In this document: positions 11,366 to 23,378 of the stretch, in pieces
Layout of the letters: each line of letters opens with the position of its first letter
Numbering within the stretch: the first letter of the stretch is position 1
Source: Mucor racemosus
Lineage: Eukaryota > Mucoromycota > Mucoromycetes > Mucorales > Mucoraceae
Direction: 5' to 3'
Length of the DNA: 64,000 bases
Assembly (NCBI GenBank): GCA_027405735.1
Contig: JAPEHQ010000026.1
Coordinates: 1-64,000, forward strand
Notes under the pieces: generated by a model
What the model was told of the DNA's origin: nothing
Database searches by the model: none
What the model saw: the letters and a program-made list of their open reading frames with translations, nothing else
Made by a program: the position numbers and the translations under genes

Positions 11366-12056
11366 ATGCTTGTCTCTAAGCAAAACAGAAAGGTTATCTA
11401 CGAGGCTCTCTTCAAGGGTAATTTAGATTAAATCAAATCAAATCAAACAATATATTAAACATTTTATCTAAAAATTAGATGGTGCCCTTGTCGCTCCTAA
11501 GGATTTCAACCTTCCCAAGCACGCTGACCTCGATGTTCCTAACCTCGAAGTCATCAAGATCATGCAATCTTTGACCTCCAAGGGTTTCGTCAAGACTCAA
11601 TTCTCTTGGCAATGGTATTACTATACTCTCACTGATGAGGGTATTGATTATCTCCGTGAATGTAAGTTTATTCAATAGTTAAAGTAAAATTTGATATTAA
11701 TTGATCCAATTCTGTAGATCTTCATTTGCCTCAAGAAATTGTCCCCGCTACCATGAAGAAGTCTGCTCGTCCCGCTGCTCCTCGTCGTGCTTGTAAGTTG
11801 ATAGATATTCATTGATTTATGTATTATACATCTAATCTTTTTTTTTTTCTGATTTACATTAGTCGGCGGTGACCGTGAGAACCGTGGTCCTCGTGGTGAT
11901 CGTGATAACTACAGACGTAAGGAGGGAGCCAACGGTGACTTCAAGCCTGAGTTCCGTGGTGGTCTTGGTAAGTGATTTAGAGGATCAAGTAGTTTATGTT
12001 ATGATTTTAATTATGTTTTTTTTTATGTTAAATTAGGTCGTGGTAACCGCGAATAA
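11366..12056 (+). CDS. RPS10: 40S ribosomal protein eS10
   Basis: Five exons: 11366-11417, 11479-11661, 11718-11792, 11863-11967 and 12037-12056, all GT-AG, giving 144 residues, the normal size for the family. The start is MLVSKQNRKVIYEALF. The winged-helix core includes VIKIMQSLTSKGFVKTQF and WQWYYYTLTDEG, followed by LHLPQEIVPAT. The tail is rich in arginine and glycine (GDRENRGPRGDR, GLGRGNRE), as usual for eukaryotic S10. It is part of the 40S beak. Many short introns and codon use biased to CGT, GGT and AAG fit a highly expressed gene. Confidence 0.97.
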
Positions 12057-12538
12057 ATCTTTTAACAAGTTTTTTATATCTTTATTAAACAATTAAAAGA
12101 AAAATAAAATTAAAACTATTTCATAAACGATGTGTATTTACTAAAGAAGCATTGTCTTTTTGATTTTTTATCCTTTTGATTTGAGTTTTGCATGAGATTT
12201 ATGGGTATCCAACGAAGAGTCACTATATTTTAGATTATCTGAAACATTACTTTTTAAAGAATTTTTGCAAATGCAAATTATAGGATATTTACTTTTTCTC
12301 GACGGAATATTCAATTTTACCAACTGATATACATGATGATGTTTTTTGTTTGACCATTTTCATTTGTGTACTTTATTCAAAATCGTGTATAAATCATGGT
12401 ATCATTTTTCAGTATCCTTGGTTAAAGTCACAATTAATGCGTAGCAAAAGCGAAAAAAGGGACACAAATATCTTGTTAAATTATACTGTACAATTTCTTC
12501 TTTTCTTCTCTTTCGCTCTTGGTCTTATACACATCGCT
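12057..12538. other. Intergenic between RPS10 and the XPA homologue
   Basis: AT-rich. An AATAAAA-like element about 45 bases past the RPS10 stop is a plausible polyadenylation signal. An open frame runs upstream of the XPA start, but it is not conserved-looking and I do not include it. Confidence 0.5.
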
Positions 12539-13496
12539 ATGTCAGAAACAGAAGAACCTCGCCAATTAACACAGGAACAACTAGACCGAATTGCTGTTAA
12601 CAAAGCTAAAGCATTAGAGATACAAGCAGCCAAACGCAAAGCGAAAGAGCAAGAACAGCCCGCCAAAGCCCCTAAAAAGGCAAAATGGATCAAGACCTTT
12701 TATGAGTATGATCTGAGTACTATGGTAGATAGTAAGGGTGGTTTTATTGTTGATGAAACAAGCGATGAAAAGAAATTTGATGAGAATAAGAACGATAAAT
12801 CATATGCCATTGAACCATATTTCCGTAAGTTTTTTTTTTCTTTTTTGACAGGAATAATTAAAGTTTAACGTTTCCATTGTTTTATACAATTAGCCCCTTC
12901 TTTGGAGGCATCAGAAAATCCTAAATGTAAAGAGTGCAGTTCTATGGATTTAGATCCTGTATTTTTCAATGTTTTTCATATATATCTTTGTCCAACATGC
13001 AAGGAAAAGTTTCCCGACAAGTATAGTTTAATTACAAAGACTGAAGCCAAGGAAGATTATTTATTAACAGATCGTAAAGTGTATTCAATTCGAGAAAATT
13101 AGTACAGTAACTAACCTTTCGTCTATAGCCGAATTGAAAGATTCTGAATTATTACCGCATTGGTCAAAACCAAATCCTCACAAATCAACATGGAACGACA
13201 TGATGTTGTATGTGAGAGAAATGGTCGAAGAATATGCATTTAAAAAGTGGGATGGACCAGAAGGATTAGATGCAGAATATGAGAGACGAGAAGCGCAAAA
13301 AAAGGATAAAAAAGACAAGAAATTCAAAGAGAAACTTGCAGATTTGAGAAGAAGAACAATGACCAGTACTTGGGAAAGAAAGCGACAAGAAGGACCACAC
13401 AAGCATGAATTTGATGATTTTATCGAGGATCAGGATGGAAATACTACACAAGCATGCAAAACTTGTGGTTTAGTGATTGAATCTGAAGAATTTTGA
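12539..13496 (+). CDS. RAD14: DNA repair protein XPA/Rad14 (nucleotide excision repair)
   Basis: Three exons, 12539-12824, 12894-13073 and 13129-13496, give 277 residues. The start was chosen at MSETEEP because family proteins begin close to this acidic, lysine-rich segment; the frame is open further upstream. The XPA-type C4 zinc finger is C107-x2-C110-x17-C128-x2-C131. It is followed by the XPA C-terminal DNA-binding domain with DYLLTD, WSKPNPHKSTW and MMLYVREMVEEYA. The family verifies damage and holds pre-incision complexes together with TFIIH, RPA and the ERCC1-XPF nuclease. The last residues carry a further CKTCGLVIESEEF motif. Basic helices (KKDKKDKKFKEK) follow the DNA-binding domain. 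Identification is firm. Confidence 0.95.
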
Positions 13497-13737
13497 GTGA
13501 TCCCCCTTTAAAAAAGGGAGGGAAAATATTATACTTTCTCGACATTTAGACCATGCTTTTCTATCAAAAGAATCAAAAAAGAAGTGTTTTTCTTGCTGTT
13601 GCACTCCTTGAAATCTTTACAAAAACAATTCCCTGCATAACAACAACAACAACAAGAACAAGAACTACATCTATTTACTATAAATCTATATAATCATTTC
13701 TTGTATTTCTTTTTTCTTTTTCTTTTTTAATAATAAA

Positions 13738-15150
13738 ATGAGGATCATTTGGTATATTCATGTGTTACGATTCCTGGTATTTTTTGTCAGTTTAATTGCA
13801 TTTATTTGCCATGTATCGCAATGTCTTTTATTGAATGCATATCGGGAAAAGGTAGTAACTATTGCTTGATGTAAATATTTATATTTTGATTTTAAACATA
13901 TTTTTACGCAGACCGGCATTCCAGACTGGCTGACAGCAGGACACTGGCAGGTATGCGTCTTTTCCTCGAGGAAAATTCTTTTGAATACTAAATAATACCA
14001 ATAGTATCTTACTTGGTACATTTCATTATGTCTTTCACTGGCTGGAAGCTTTGCAGTGTGCCTGAGTGCAACCTATTTTAAAAGACCAACCAAGTATTCT
14101 CTCGATAAATGCATCGGATCACTTGTTATTTTACCAATAATAGCTTCCATTATTACTGCCATGTTATTTGAATCAATAGAACCTTGGACAGATGGACATG
14201 TCAAAGTTGAAAGATCTGGTTTATTGAATTCTTGTTATTTGTTAGACTCTAATCGAGATAAATTTTACCCAATGCTTTATCAAAGGTATTTAGTACTCCA
14301 ATTAAGCCAGTTGTCATTGTAATGCTAATGATACTTGGTATATAAATATGATAGATGTATATTGAGTGATACAACCTGGATCTGTGCGATATTCCTCTGT
14401 ATTAATTGGACAATGCTAGTTGGTTTCGTCATGTTTGTATCAAAGAAAGGCAATAGTTCGATATCGTCAACAGTGGCAGTGGCTAAAAATGTAATCCAAC
14501 CTGCAGTAATAGCAAAAGAACCCAAATGGGGTCGATATATTCCTGATCCACCATCCTCTATATACTCTGCTACAACATTGGGTAACCGATCTGGTTTATT
14601 AACCCCATCCTCTACTTTAACAAAAGATAAACACAGTGAATTTTACAGTAATTGTGCTTATAACAGAAAAAGTATACCTAGTTTACCACCACCAAGCCCA
14701 TATAGAGAATATTCTTCAGATTATTTACTAAAAGGAGGTGAATACCTTGGTAGTAAATCATCTGATTATAATGATACTAGTAACAGTAAATCGTCGTCTG
14801 CTTATTATTACGGAGATAGATCGCCCTCCTCATCGTATTATTATAAATACAGTAGTAATTATAGCGGTAATGGCAATTATCATGGCATCAGTGGCAAAAG
14901 AGGAGACAACGAGGAAGACAATGACCATGATGATGAGGAGGTAGATGAAGAGGAGCAAGCCAGATATAGCTATACATATAATAGTCAAAAGCCCCTAAGA
15001 GTAAACACTGCGTATCATCCTCCTTCATCTTTTTCAGATAAAGAACCTGAATCAGCTGCAACACTTACAACACCACTTTATAGTAAATTTAGTAGTAAAT
15101 CATCTGCATTTGATTTATCATCAGACAGGAAATATAATTCATATTATTAA
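13738..15150 (+). CDS. Four-transmembrane MARVEL-like membrane protein with serine/tyrosine-rich tail
   Basis: Exons 13738-13851, 13912-13950, 14005-14285 and 14355-15150 give 409 residues. Four hydrophobic segments are visible: near residues 5-28, 54-75, 85-107 and about 148-168. This matches the four-helix layout of fungal MARVEL-like proteins. The remaining ~240 residues are a hydrophilic tail full of Ser and Tyr (SYYYKYSS, SSAYYYG) with an acidic block (DHDDEEVDEEEQ) near the middle. I do not recognise a named orthologue. The likely place is the plasma membrane with a cytoplasmic tail, but this is inference from topology alone. Confidence 0.75.
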
Positions 15151-15278
15151 TAACAATAAATTTCTTAATTATTTTTGTAAAATATATATATATATGAATT
15201 AACAGACTAAATTTATTACAAATTAAGGGGGGGGGGGAGGGGAGTGATTATTATTACTAGCATTAATAGGAGGAGGGT

Positions 15279-15572
15279 TTAATGGCAGCTACATTGGCCT
15301 TCAAAGCAGCCTGTTGATGATTTCGACAAGAATTCGCAAACAGTTTTACATCCTTCGCCATTATTTCCAGTTTTACAACTGCCAGTTCCAACATCAGTAC
15401 AATAACATTCACCAGAAACACACATTGGTTGTAATTGCAAAGGTCCACAAGAATATCGACACAAGAGATCATCTGTCGCTAGATCACAATCTCCTTTTCT
15501 TTCGACATGAGCTATTACTGCTGTTATTACTGTTAGCAGTAAGATCAGGACAAAAGTAAATGCTGAATACAT
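15279..15572 (-). CDS. Small secreted protein with two CS-alpha-beta (defensin-like) cysteine modules
   Basis: A 97-residue single-exon gene starting at the ATG at 15572. Residues 1-21 form a hydrophobic signal peptide. The mature part contains the pattern C-x8-C-x3-C-x8-C-x4-C-x-C twice in tandem, ending CSCH at the C terminus. The C-x3-C and C-x-C pairs are the hallmark of the CS-alpha-beta fold shared by defensins and scorpion-toxin-like peptides. Two such modules in one short chain is unusual for defensins. A paralogue follows at 15957-16259 on the same strand. Function is unknown; antimicrobial, inhibitory or signalling roles are all possible. Confidence 0.75.
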   Translation of the reverse strand: MYSAFTFVLILLLTVITAVIAHVERKGDCDLATDDLLCRYSCGPLQLQPMCVSGECYCTDVGTGSCKTGNNGEGCKTVCEFLSKSSTGCFEGQCSCH

Positions 15573-15956
15573 TTCGTACGTGATTCGAGAAAAATCAAAA
15601 AGAAAAGAAAAGAGCAAAAAGATAAATAGTTTGAATTCATACTTTCTTTATTATGCACAATTTGTATATATTAAAAAACGAGGAGAAACAATTTGAAAGG
15701 AGTGTGTACATATGTGAAAGTATTTTATTAGAGTTAGACAGGTGGGGGAGGGAACGGGCTCGCATGACGAGAGGAAAAAAAAGCGCATTAAAGAAGTAAA
15801 TAGTAATTAATTAAGATTTGATGGTGGTATTAACGTTTGTTTGAAGGGTAAAATAAGTTGGTTTAAAATACAAAATTTGAAGTAACGTGCATCCAAGAAG
15901 ACAGTATATTTACAAGATATCCACTATTGCGTTACTGAAAAATCTCGGTAAATTTC
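15573..15956. other. Intergenic between the two CS-alpha-beta genes
   Basis: 384 bases between tandem paralogues, AT-rich with purine-rich stretches. It should contain the upstream region of the 15572 gene and the 3' end of its neighbour. No other gene is supported. Confidence 0.5.
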
Positions 15957-16259
15957 TCATGTAATACAGTTACACTGATCATCCATACAAAATCCAATGA
16001 GAGTTGGAGACATATCTTGACACAAAGCATCGCAAGATTCATGGTCATCGTCTTCGCATTTACCGATCTCTGCCTTTTCAGTACAGTAACATTTGTTGAA
16101 AATACAATTTCCTCTTCCTTGAACCATTTCTTGACATGCAAATGCACAATCAGATGAATCGCCTTGAATTTGACAAAGTCCATATTCGCTTAAATCTAAT
16201 GACTTTGCGCTGATCGATGTGATCATTGCTGATACGATAAATATTGTAGATAATTTCAT
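15957..16259 (-). CDS. Second small secreted protein with two CS-alpha-beta cysteine modules
   Basis: A 100-residue single-exon gene with a signal peptide (MKLSTIFIVSAMITS..., cleavage likely after SAKS). The two modules read C-x8-C-x3-C-x9-C-x4-C-x-C and C-x7-C-x3-C-x10-C-x4-C-x-C. Cysteine order matches the neighbour at 15279-15572, but other residues differ strongly and this copy is more acidic (EDDDHES, MDDQ). The pair looks like an old tandem duplication that kept the disulfide scaffold while diverging in surface residues, as is common for secreted host- or competitor-facing peptides. Function is unknown. Confidence 0.78.
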   Translation of the reverse strand: MKLSTIFIVSAMITSISAKSLDLSEYGLCQIQGDSSDCAFACQEMVQGRGNCIFNKCYCTEKAEIGKCEDDDHESCDALCQDMSPTLIGFCMDDQCNCIT

Positions 16260-17067
16260 ATGTTGTTTATAATAGTAAAGGAAAGGAAAGAAATTATTGA
16301 AAATGAAAGTATATAATGGATCTGAAAAAGATGTAGAAAAAGAAAAAGAGAAAAAAAAAAGGTGTTCAAATCATATTAGCCTTATTAAATACTGCCTTTA
16401 GCATTGAGTATAAACCAAGGAAAAACACGCGTTGACAATACTGATAAAGGTTGGCCTGTCTTACATGTGTGTGTGCGTGTCTGAATCTTCCATTCTAACA
16501 ATTAATATATGTAATTTATCATATTAAAATCTTGGTATTTTCTTTTAAAACTTGCAAGAAAACGTTTCTTTTGCTTCCTTTGCTTCTTTTCGCATTTTCG
16601 CTCTTTTCTCATATTCATCAGATACAATGTTGTACCTGGCTGAATTCGCTTTTTTTTTTTTTTTTTTTTTTTTTTTCAAGAAATAACATGACACCCGAAA
16701 AAAGAATAGCTGAAAAACTCAACTTGGCGAACAAAATGCCTTGGTTCATTTTACTGTAACACACTTCTTGACATTCTAAAGAACAAATTTTTTTCATAAT
16801 GATTGAAATTGAACTATATAATAGCTCTTTAATTATCTAAATACTCATAAAATCGTGCTTTTATAAATAAAAAAATTACATCAATAAAATATAGAAAATC
16901 AAAATATTACTTCTAAGAAAAAAAAAAAAAAAATATACACCAAATCTATACAAAATGCTGTATAAAACAGAAATTTGAAAAAGGGAATTTTGATAAATTG
17001 GTAATGATAGGAGCAAGGTCAAGTTACACACATTTTAGAACGTGAATTGCCACCTCTTTTGTTCAAA
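16260..17067. other. Intergenic with long poly-T run
   Basis: AT-rich stretch with a T homopolymer of about 26 bases near 16651-16676 and an A run near 16919-16933. The open frame that spans the T run looks accidental. It holds the promoter of the 16259 gene and the HPM1 3' end. Confidence 0.5.
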
Positions 17068-18510
17068 TTATAAATCCCAAGAAACCTTTAAAATTTCTCT
17101 CTTGACAGTGCTTGCGCTCTCAAACACCTTTTCATACTTTAATTTATCTCCATCATCATCTTGAGTCTTGACCAACAAGTTACAGAATGGTAAAATACCG
17201 CCACCAACACCAAAATAGACAGTTTTAGCTGCAACATAACTATAAGAAATAAGAAATTAGATCGACATTGCATGCGTTTTTTTTAATTTAATTTAATGCA
17301 ATTTCTTTTTTACCAAACACCATCAGGTTTTTTGAGTGCTTTTTGAAATACACTAATCAAATCAGGTAAAGCATGTTCTGCATAGATAGTTTCAGATGTA
17401 ACAATCATATCGTATTTTTCATGATCGACATTCAATTGTGTCTGCACACAAAAAAATAGGTTAGTTTCTTTCTTGTCCAACATACCCAGGTACAAACCAA
17501 AAACTTACTGGCAATGAACTCCAATCACCGACAAATGCTCTTGTACGAGAAGAAAGTTGTTGCAACATGGTAGGAATATTCTCACTTGAGATTTCAGCTT
17601 CTGCATCACATGTATCCACATCTTCTTCAATACGTTTTTCTTCATCTTCATCTTCTTCATCCTCTGAATCATCCTCAGAATCTGAATCTTCTTGTTCTTC
17701 TTGCTTTTCCTCATCTACTGCTGTTGCGGATGATGACGATGCTGGTTCCTGAACAGTCAAAACTGTATTCAAAAGAATATTTGGTATAGTAATGTAACGA
17801 ATAACTTGATCATTGTAATCTTGAACATCTACTCGATTCGTGTTACTATGAGATAAAAGATAAATTGATGGGAGAGATGAACCACAACCAAGCTATTTGA
17901 AATGCACATATTTTAGATATATAACATAGTTTGTATATCACAAATATCTTACCTCTAAAACTCGCTTATTTGTGATTTGCTCCTCTGGTAATCCAGATAA
18001 ATATTGCACCATATCAATTGAACATTCCCAAGTCTTAAAACCACCCTCATATACGCCTTTAATCAAATCAGAGTTGCCGCTCAAGTTCAACATGTTGACA
18101 ACATCATTTTCTTGAGTATCATCAACTAAATTGTCTTGCTCGGCCATTTGAAACTTGACATCAGCCAAAGTACGTTTGAAAAGTGTCTTTTCAAGTGTAG
18201 GAATATGGAGAATATCAGCTTGAATCACGCTAGGTAAAGGTGAAGACTATCGATATGATAATATTAGCTACTTGAATAGACAAATTCGTAGTAAATCTCT
18301 TACAAGAATGTTATATTCTCGGCTAGGAATTTGGTTTAATTCTTCTTTTTTCTCATCAATACTCAAGTCATGGAGACTAGATTCTAATTGTTGGTTTTCC
18401 TCATTATCCTCGAGATCGAGATCCTCATTCTATCACAAGAAAAAATGTTATATTTTATCCTCATATCATAGATCAAACTCTCTTACAGTAAAGTTAAATT
18501 TAAATGACAT
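17068..18510 (-). CDS. HPM1: Protein-histidine N-methyltransferase (Hpm1/METTL18 family)
   Basis: Six exons: 18510-18487, 18429-18304, 18246-17953, 17892-17509, 17441-17314 and 17239-17068, all GT-AG, giving 375 residues. The start is MSFKFNFT, the usual N terminus of this family. Diagnostic features are GGFKTWECSIDMVQYL, the SAM-binding motif VLELGCGSSLP (about 145-155), VQDYNDQVIRY, FVGDWSSLP, and the late motif YDMIVTSETIY. In yeast the enzyme methylates a histidine of ribosomal protein uL3. An acidic, Ser/Glu-rich insert of about 50 residues separates VQDYNDQV and FVGDWSSL; it is low complexity and probably a disordered loop. Confidence 0.93.
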
Positions 18511-20279
18511 ATTATCAAGTTTCTATGCAAATAAAAGCTTGAAGAAAAAAATCAAATTCTTGCAGCTAAATTCTGTCAACAGGAAAGAAAAAAAGACATA
18601 GACAAGCCACTAAATTTTGGTTTATCAGATTTTGATGCAATGTAACATGATGTTACTTGACGCCTTTACGCAAAAGGCCTCGCTTAACTCTGAAAAAATA
18701 GACACATGTGAAAACAAAGAATTCTTATTTAAATTGATATCTTGTATGCTAATTCAATGAACTTTTTGGAGATTTCACAATTTTCTGCTTAATAGGCAGC
18801 TTAATGGGACAGAATGCTTTAATTAAATCTCGAGGAAGGAATATTACGATTTCCTTTTAAAGGGTTTCAATGGAAAAAATAGCAAGATTCAATAGAATGT
18901 TTAAAAGCAGTATATTTGCAATCTAACAAACTTTTATATCATGTAATTGTCCATCTTTTCAACCCACAACTTTACATTGTTTCGTCAATGTCTTTTGATA
19001 AACATTCAAGTAGGCAATCTCCGAATCAGATAATTTATTGTTGGTCAAAGATGAGCACGCTTTTCGTTGCGAATCAGAATGCGCAAAATAAACAGTTTTG
19101 TAAAATCCAATTGATCCTTCTGAGGCCAAACAATATCTGACACACTACAACTATTATTAAATCTTAAAATGAAATGAATAACATACATGCGAGTCGTATC
19201 TTGATCGATACAATGCCAAATATACTAATATTCGCGAAGATTGACTGGTGCCTTTTGACTATGTTTTGAAATTTAAGCACGATTATCTAAGAAATAAATA
19301 AAATCAAAGAGCAGAAGCTTATCTGAGACGCTATAAAATATGTTTTATCATAAAGTTCATCTTTACCGTTTATTATAGTTGTGAACGATTGAAATCTGTT
19401 TATATAGCTGATATTTAATATATTGGCTCGTTCCTCTTCATCCATAAAAATACACCACTAGCTTCAAAATGTGATACAAAGATACTATTAATTGGTAACT
19501 ACAGACTAAAAAATATGGGAATGCTGCCGAGATGCTGCAAAATACAAACAAATTTGGTTTAGAATAAAAAAACTTTTTGAATACAAAAAAATTCTATAAA
19601 AATTTAACATTGCATTTCTACAGCTTAAAAAATGAGATATCCAAATGTGGCTTCTATCTCATCAAAAAAGCAAGATATAGTTTAAGTTATCTAGTGAAAC
19701 TTGCTTGTTTTTAATGCTTTACGGCCCACATCTCATACCGGGAGGACGGCCCCACTAAACATTTTAACAAAAGCCAATAGAAATCAAATGAAGGTATATA
19801 GTATGTATACACGAATAGCAAAACTCGACTAGACTATTGGAAGCCTGTCATTACAGCTAGCTTTTTGGACGCATATTTTGACTTGGGGGCAACAATCTGG
19901 TTTACAGCTTTCTTTATCAATTGTATGCTCCAAATCCATCAAATCCAATGCTAAAAATCAATCAGAATTACAACAGTGTCTGCTATTTTTTATTATTACT
20001 GACTATTGTCTATTGGCCACCTAATAAAACAAATGGTTTATCAAAGATTTGCGGGTTTCTGATATTTTTCAAGCATGATACAGTTGCTTAAATCAATATT
20101 TAAGATCAAACGCTTTTTAAAAAAATAGATGTAAGCAGAAACCATAATACTGCTATAGCTTTGTTTATGCATGAAAGTACGTTTGCTTAATAATTTCGGT
20201 ATTTGTTATTGTCATATATGCTGGTTTTGGCTGATTTAGCGCTATTTCTAATTTCAAAGAATGGTTTGCTGAGCCCTGA
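18511..20279. other. Gene-poor AT-rich region
   Basis: No protein-coding gene with convincing motifs is visible. Short open frames lack family features. This is the transition from the conserved gene block into repeat DNA. Confidence 0.5.
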
Positions 20280-20416
20280 GCCACAAAACCCCACCTAGAA
20301 AAAGTGGGCGCTTGAATATAACAATTTAGCCAGCAAACTAATAGGATAATAAAATGCTAAGTCTGTATACTGTTACAGCTATAGTATATATTTTGAAACT
20401 TGTAACAAGGGATGCT

Positions 20417-20466
20417 GTCGAGCCCAGCTTATACTAGTAAATTTGGCTGGCAAAACCCGGCTCGAC
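20417..20466. repeat. 50-base foldback motif
   Basis: Begins GTCGAGCC and ends GGCTCGAC, a perfect 8-base inverted terminus enclosing a conserved interior with TTTACTAGTA on one strand. A 50-base counterpart lies at 62237-62286 in the opposite orientation and a truncated one near 59680-59719. Confidence 0.6.
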
Positions 20467-22818
20467 ACCAAAACTATCAACATCCATAGGTCATTGTACG
20501 TTCAGCCAGTTCGAGCAACAAGTTGTTGGCTACCTGCTACTTACACCTACTAAGATCAGCAAGCCCATCAGTTCTTCTCAACGAATATGAATCCAAATGA
20601 CTCCCGTTGCAATGGCAGGTACTTCTAGCGCTGATCCGCAGAATTGCAAAAGGTTTAGCCTTGTCGTATATTTTTAGGTCTGATAAATGATACTTAGAAA
20701 AGAATGCAATTGAAAGAGAATGAGTAATAAATCAGTTCTTCAACTGTATAATAAAAACCAAATATTGTTTATTTAGATATAAAAGTATGGCCTTTTATAT
20801 TGATTTGACATTCAGATCCTGAGATGTAATTTAAGGCACTATTTAACCCTTAGATCTGTTTGATAGTAATCTATCGATTGAAATGGATCAATCATAATTT
20901 AACCGTTCTTGCAGAGCTTGTGAATTGCTTTGTTTTGATGCTGCGCTAAATGTGCTTGGATGTTGATTTGATAGCTACTTGATTAATTAACCGCTGGGAT
21001 GAATTAATATAGTATCATAATTGTGGCCCAAGCGTTCCTGGTAATTATTGGATTAAACTTAGTACGCTAGGAGTTTCTTATATCCGATATCAAGACTCTG
21101 CACTTCAATATATGTCGTAATCAATAGATTGTAAGATGTATTGATACTGTAGAAGGTGATAATATATGGTACTTGGTGGCATACAACATAGTATATGATT
21201 CATATTTTGCCAATGGTCACCTTTCCAAAAAAAAAGCCGAACAATCGCCGAAAGCGGCCATCTAATGACATTTCCAAGCTTTAAATTTCTAGAAAAAATC
21301 ACCGGACAGCCCGGACGCGGTTTTTTAAATACTCCAAGCAGCTATAAAATGCAGGTATCGAAATTTCATACAAAAATTAAGGTTCGACTGTATTGCTATT
21401 AATTATTCAAAGGCTTATTTTAAGTAAAACATAAATACAACCTACAACATTATTAGCCTAATAACGGATTTAACTTGAAAAGTATAAAATGATATAACCG
21501 GATTCAAAAAAATTCCATAAAACCACAAATTTAAAGGATTTATATATATATATAGAAGCCACTACGGCTGACCTGTGCTGCACAAGATGATTTTGTTGTG
21601 CCCTGGTGGGCTACACGCTACTATAGCCTGATGAGTAGTTGCGCCCGCTAAATAATGGATAAAAAGATAACAAGATGCACATGGACACAACAAAAGAAAC
21701 TGCACACGAACATAATGAAAAGCCTATATGTGTAGAATTATAGATTCTATCTATATGCATGACATTAATCCCATGTGTGCATAATAGTAGCATTACCCAT
21801 AAGCATATTATTATCCATATTTGCGCATAATAATAAAATCTGACCATAAGCATAATGTGCTGATCGTATGGGCACAAATTGGTTTGTACATGAGCATCGT
21901 GCCGTTCTCAAATTTTCATTGCATTTTTTACTAGACTAATGGGGTTTTAATTACATTTGTTTTTATTGATATAGGTTATAGATAATACAATTCAATACGT
22001 TGTTGATGTAGAGCAATACATGCAACTGCCAATATATTTACGATTATCACCATTTGTAAATATGTTTATAGCTATAATGTCTGCAGCAACAATGGTTTTT
22101 GCTCTGAGCATAAACTTAAGTAGGACTTAATGCTTAAATTTATATGCAAGTCAAATCTAAGATTATAAATGTTACGATGTTACTTTATCCCACATAAATT
22201 TAAACAAATTAATAACCTTCTTTAAACTTACTAATTTAGTTTACGGTTGTCAGCTGTAAAAAGATTTGTTTTCAAGTACAGTATATATACAATCAAAACT
22301 ATCGTAATTAGGCAAGACGTTAGATTATTCTTTTTTGTGTGTTTCGATATCATTTGGAATTTTATTACTTTTCTGGAACATTTAGTGGGTTTGTAGCTAG
22401 TTCTAGTTTTTCATTGAGCAGATATAAATATCATTGCCTTCGATTTGACTTGGTAATCAAGAAATATGTAATGATCTATAATTTTGGACTAACAACAAAG
22501 GTGGATAATATGCTTATAAATATTATTCTTCTTGCTATTATAAATTGGCGATCACTGGATTGATGAAGGTTGGTGTTCTTATTTGTAAATTAGATATTTA
22601 TTAGTGAATAAATAAAAGTAAAGGGAGTGTAACAAGACAGATAAATCTACAAGGGATCATGTAATGATTTCCTTGTAGTATCTATATAAGGAATGAGGCA
22701 AGGTTTTGCATGAATGAAACTGAAATGTTTGACTCATTACAAAATACGTCCAAAAACACAGTAGTAAATAATGATATTTGATCTTAGAATGCAGTTAAAT
22801 GAAAATATCAGTCTCTAA

Positions 22819-22825
22819 TACAGTA
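22819..22825. other. Tc1-type excision footprint (TACAGTA)
   Basis: The paralogous site at 55148-57158 holds a Tc1 element between TA dinucleotides. Here the site reads TA-CAG-TA. A never-occupied site would be TA alone, and the element termini are CAG and CTG. Three terminal bases left between two TAs is the standard footprint of Tc1/mariner excision. Confidence 0.6.
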
Positions 22826-23378
22826 TAATGACTGCTACCTATATCAAAAACATTAGTCCCTTATGTTAGCATGCGTATTCGGATAAAAGAAAAGAATACC
22901 AGCTTGAGAGCCTGATATGCCTTATCAAACGGTGATCGGTGAATATTATCCTTGGAATACGAAAACAAAAAGAGAGAAACAACGCACGTAGAAAAGGGTT
23001 TTCAAGGCTTTACATTATTTAGCGCAATTAAAACCCTGCTAAATTGCTCATTCCAGCCAATGTAAAGGTAGCATTACAGCGCATGATGAACCATAAACTA
23101 AACAAAATAAGCAGTATCTGTTATTATAGAAACATACATTATTCTACCAGAAAAGCCGTCTACCATATCATACTGTACATTCATTAAAAAATTGCAAAAA
23201 CGAGCCCGTAGAGCGACGCCATAATTGAGTATAGCAAGATTAAACAGCTAAGTCTGTTATACTATGATATATGTATCTATGTTTTAAATAAAAAAGTGTT
23301 CTTTTCTCAACTTTTCTTATATTTAACCACGTACGGTCTGAAAATTCAGATTTTGTAGCGGACATTTTCGGGACTCAT

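Larger units (their letters stand above)
20280..23378. repeat. Dispersed repeat block A, inverted relative to 54.9-59.7 kb
   Basis: Bases 20417-22956 match the reverse complement of roughly 54990-59719 once the Tc1 element and solo LTR there are removed. Bases 22957-23378 match the reverse complement of 51015-51435. Bases 20280-20405 match the reverse complement of 63885-64000. Block A carries about 280 extra bases (22468-22745) that correspond to segments near 52.56-52.72 and 62.62-62.81 kb, so copies are mosaics. No long coding frame is conserved among copies. Confidence 0.7.

Noticed and set aside
16532..16759. Open frame spanning the poly-T run
   Set aside because: Its middle is a phenylalanine run made by the homopolymer; no motif or splice support.
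21611..21877. Open frame repeated in inverted form at 57828-58046
   Set aside because: Appears in two copies only because the underlying repeat is duplicated; frames differ in length and have no domain.
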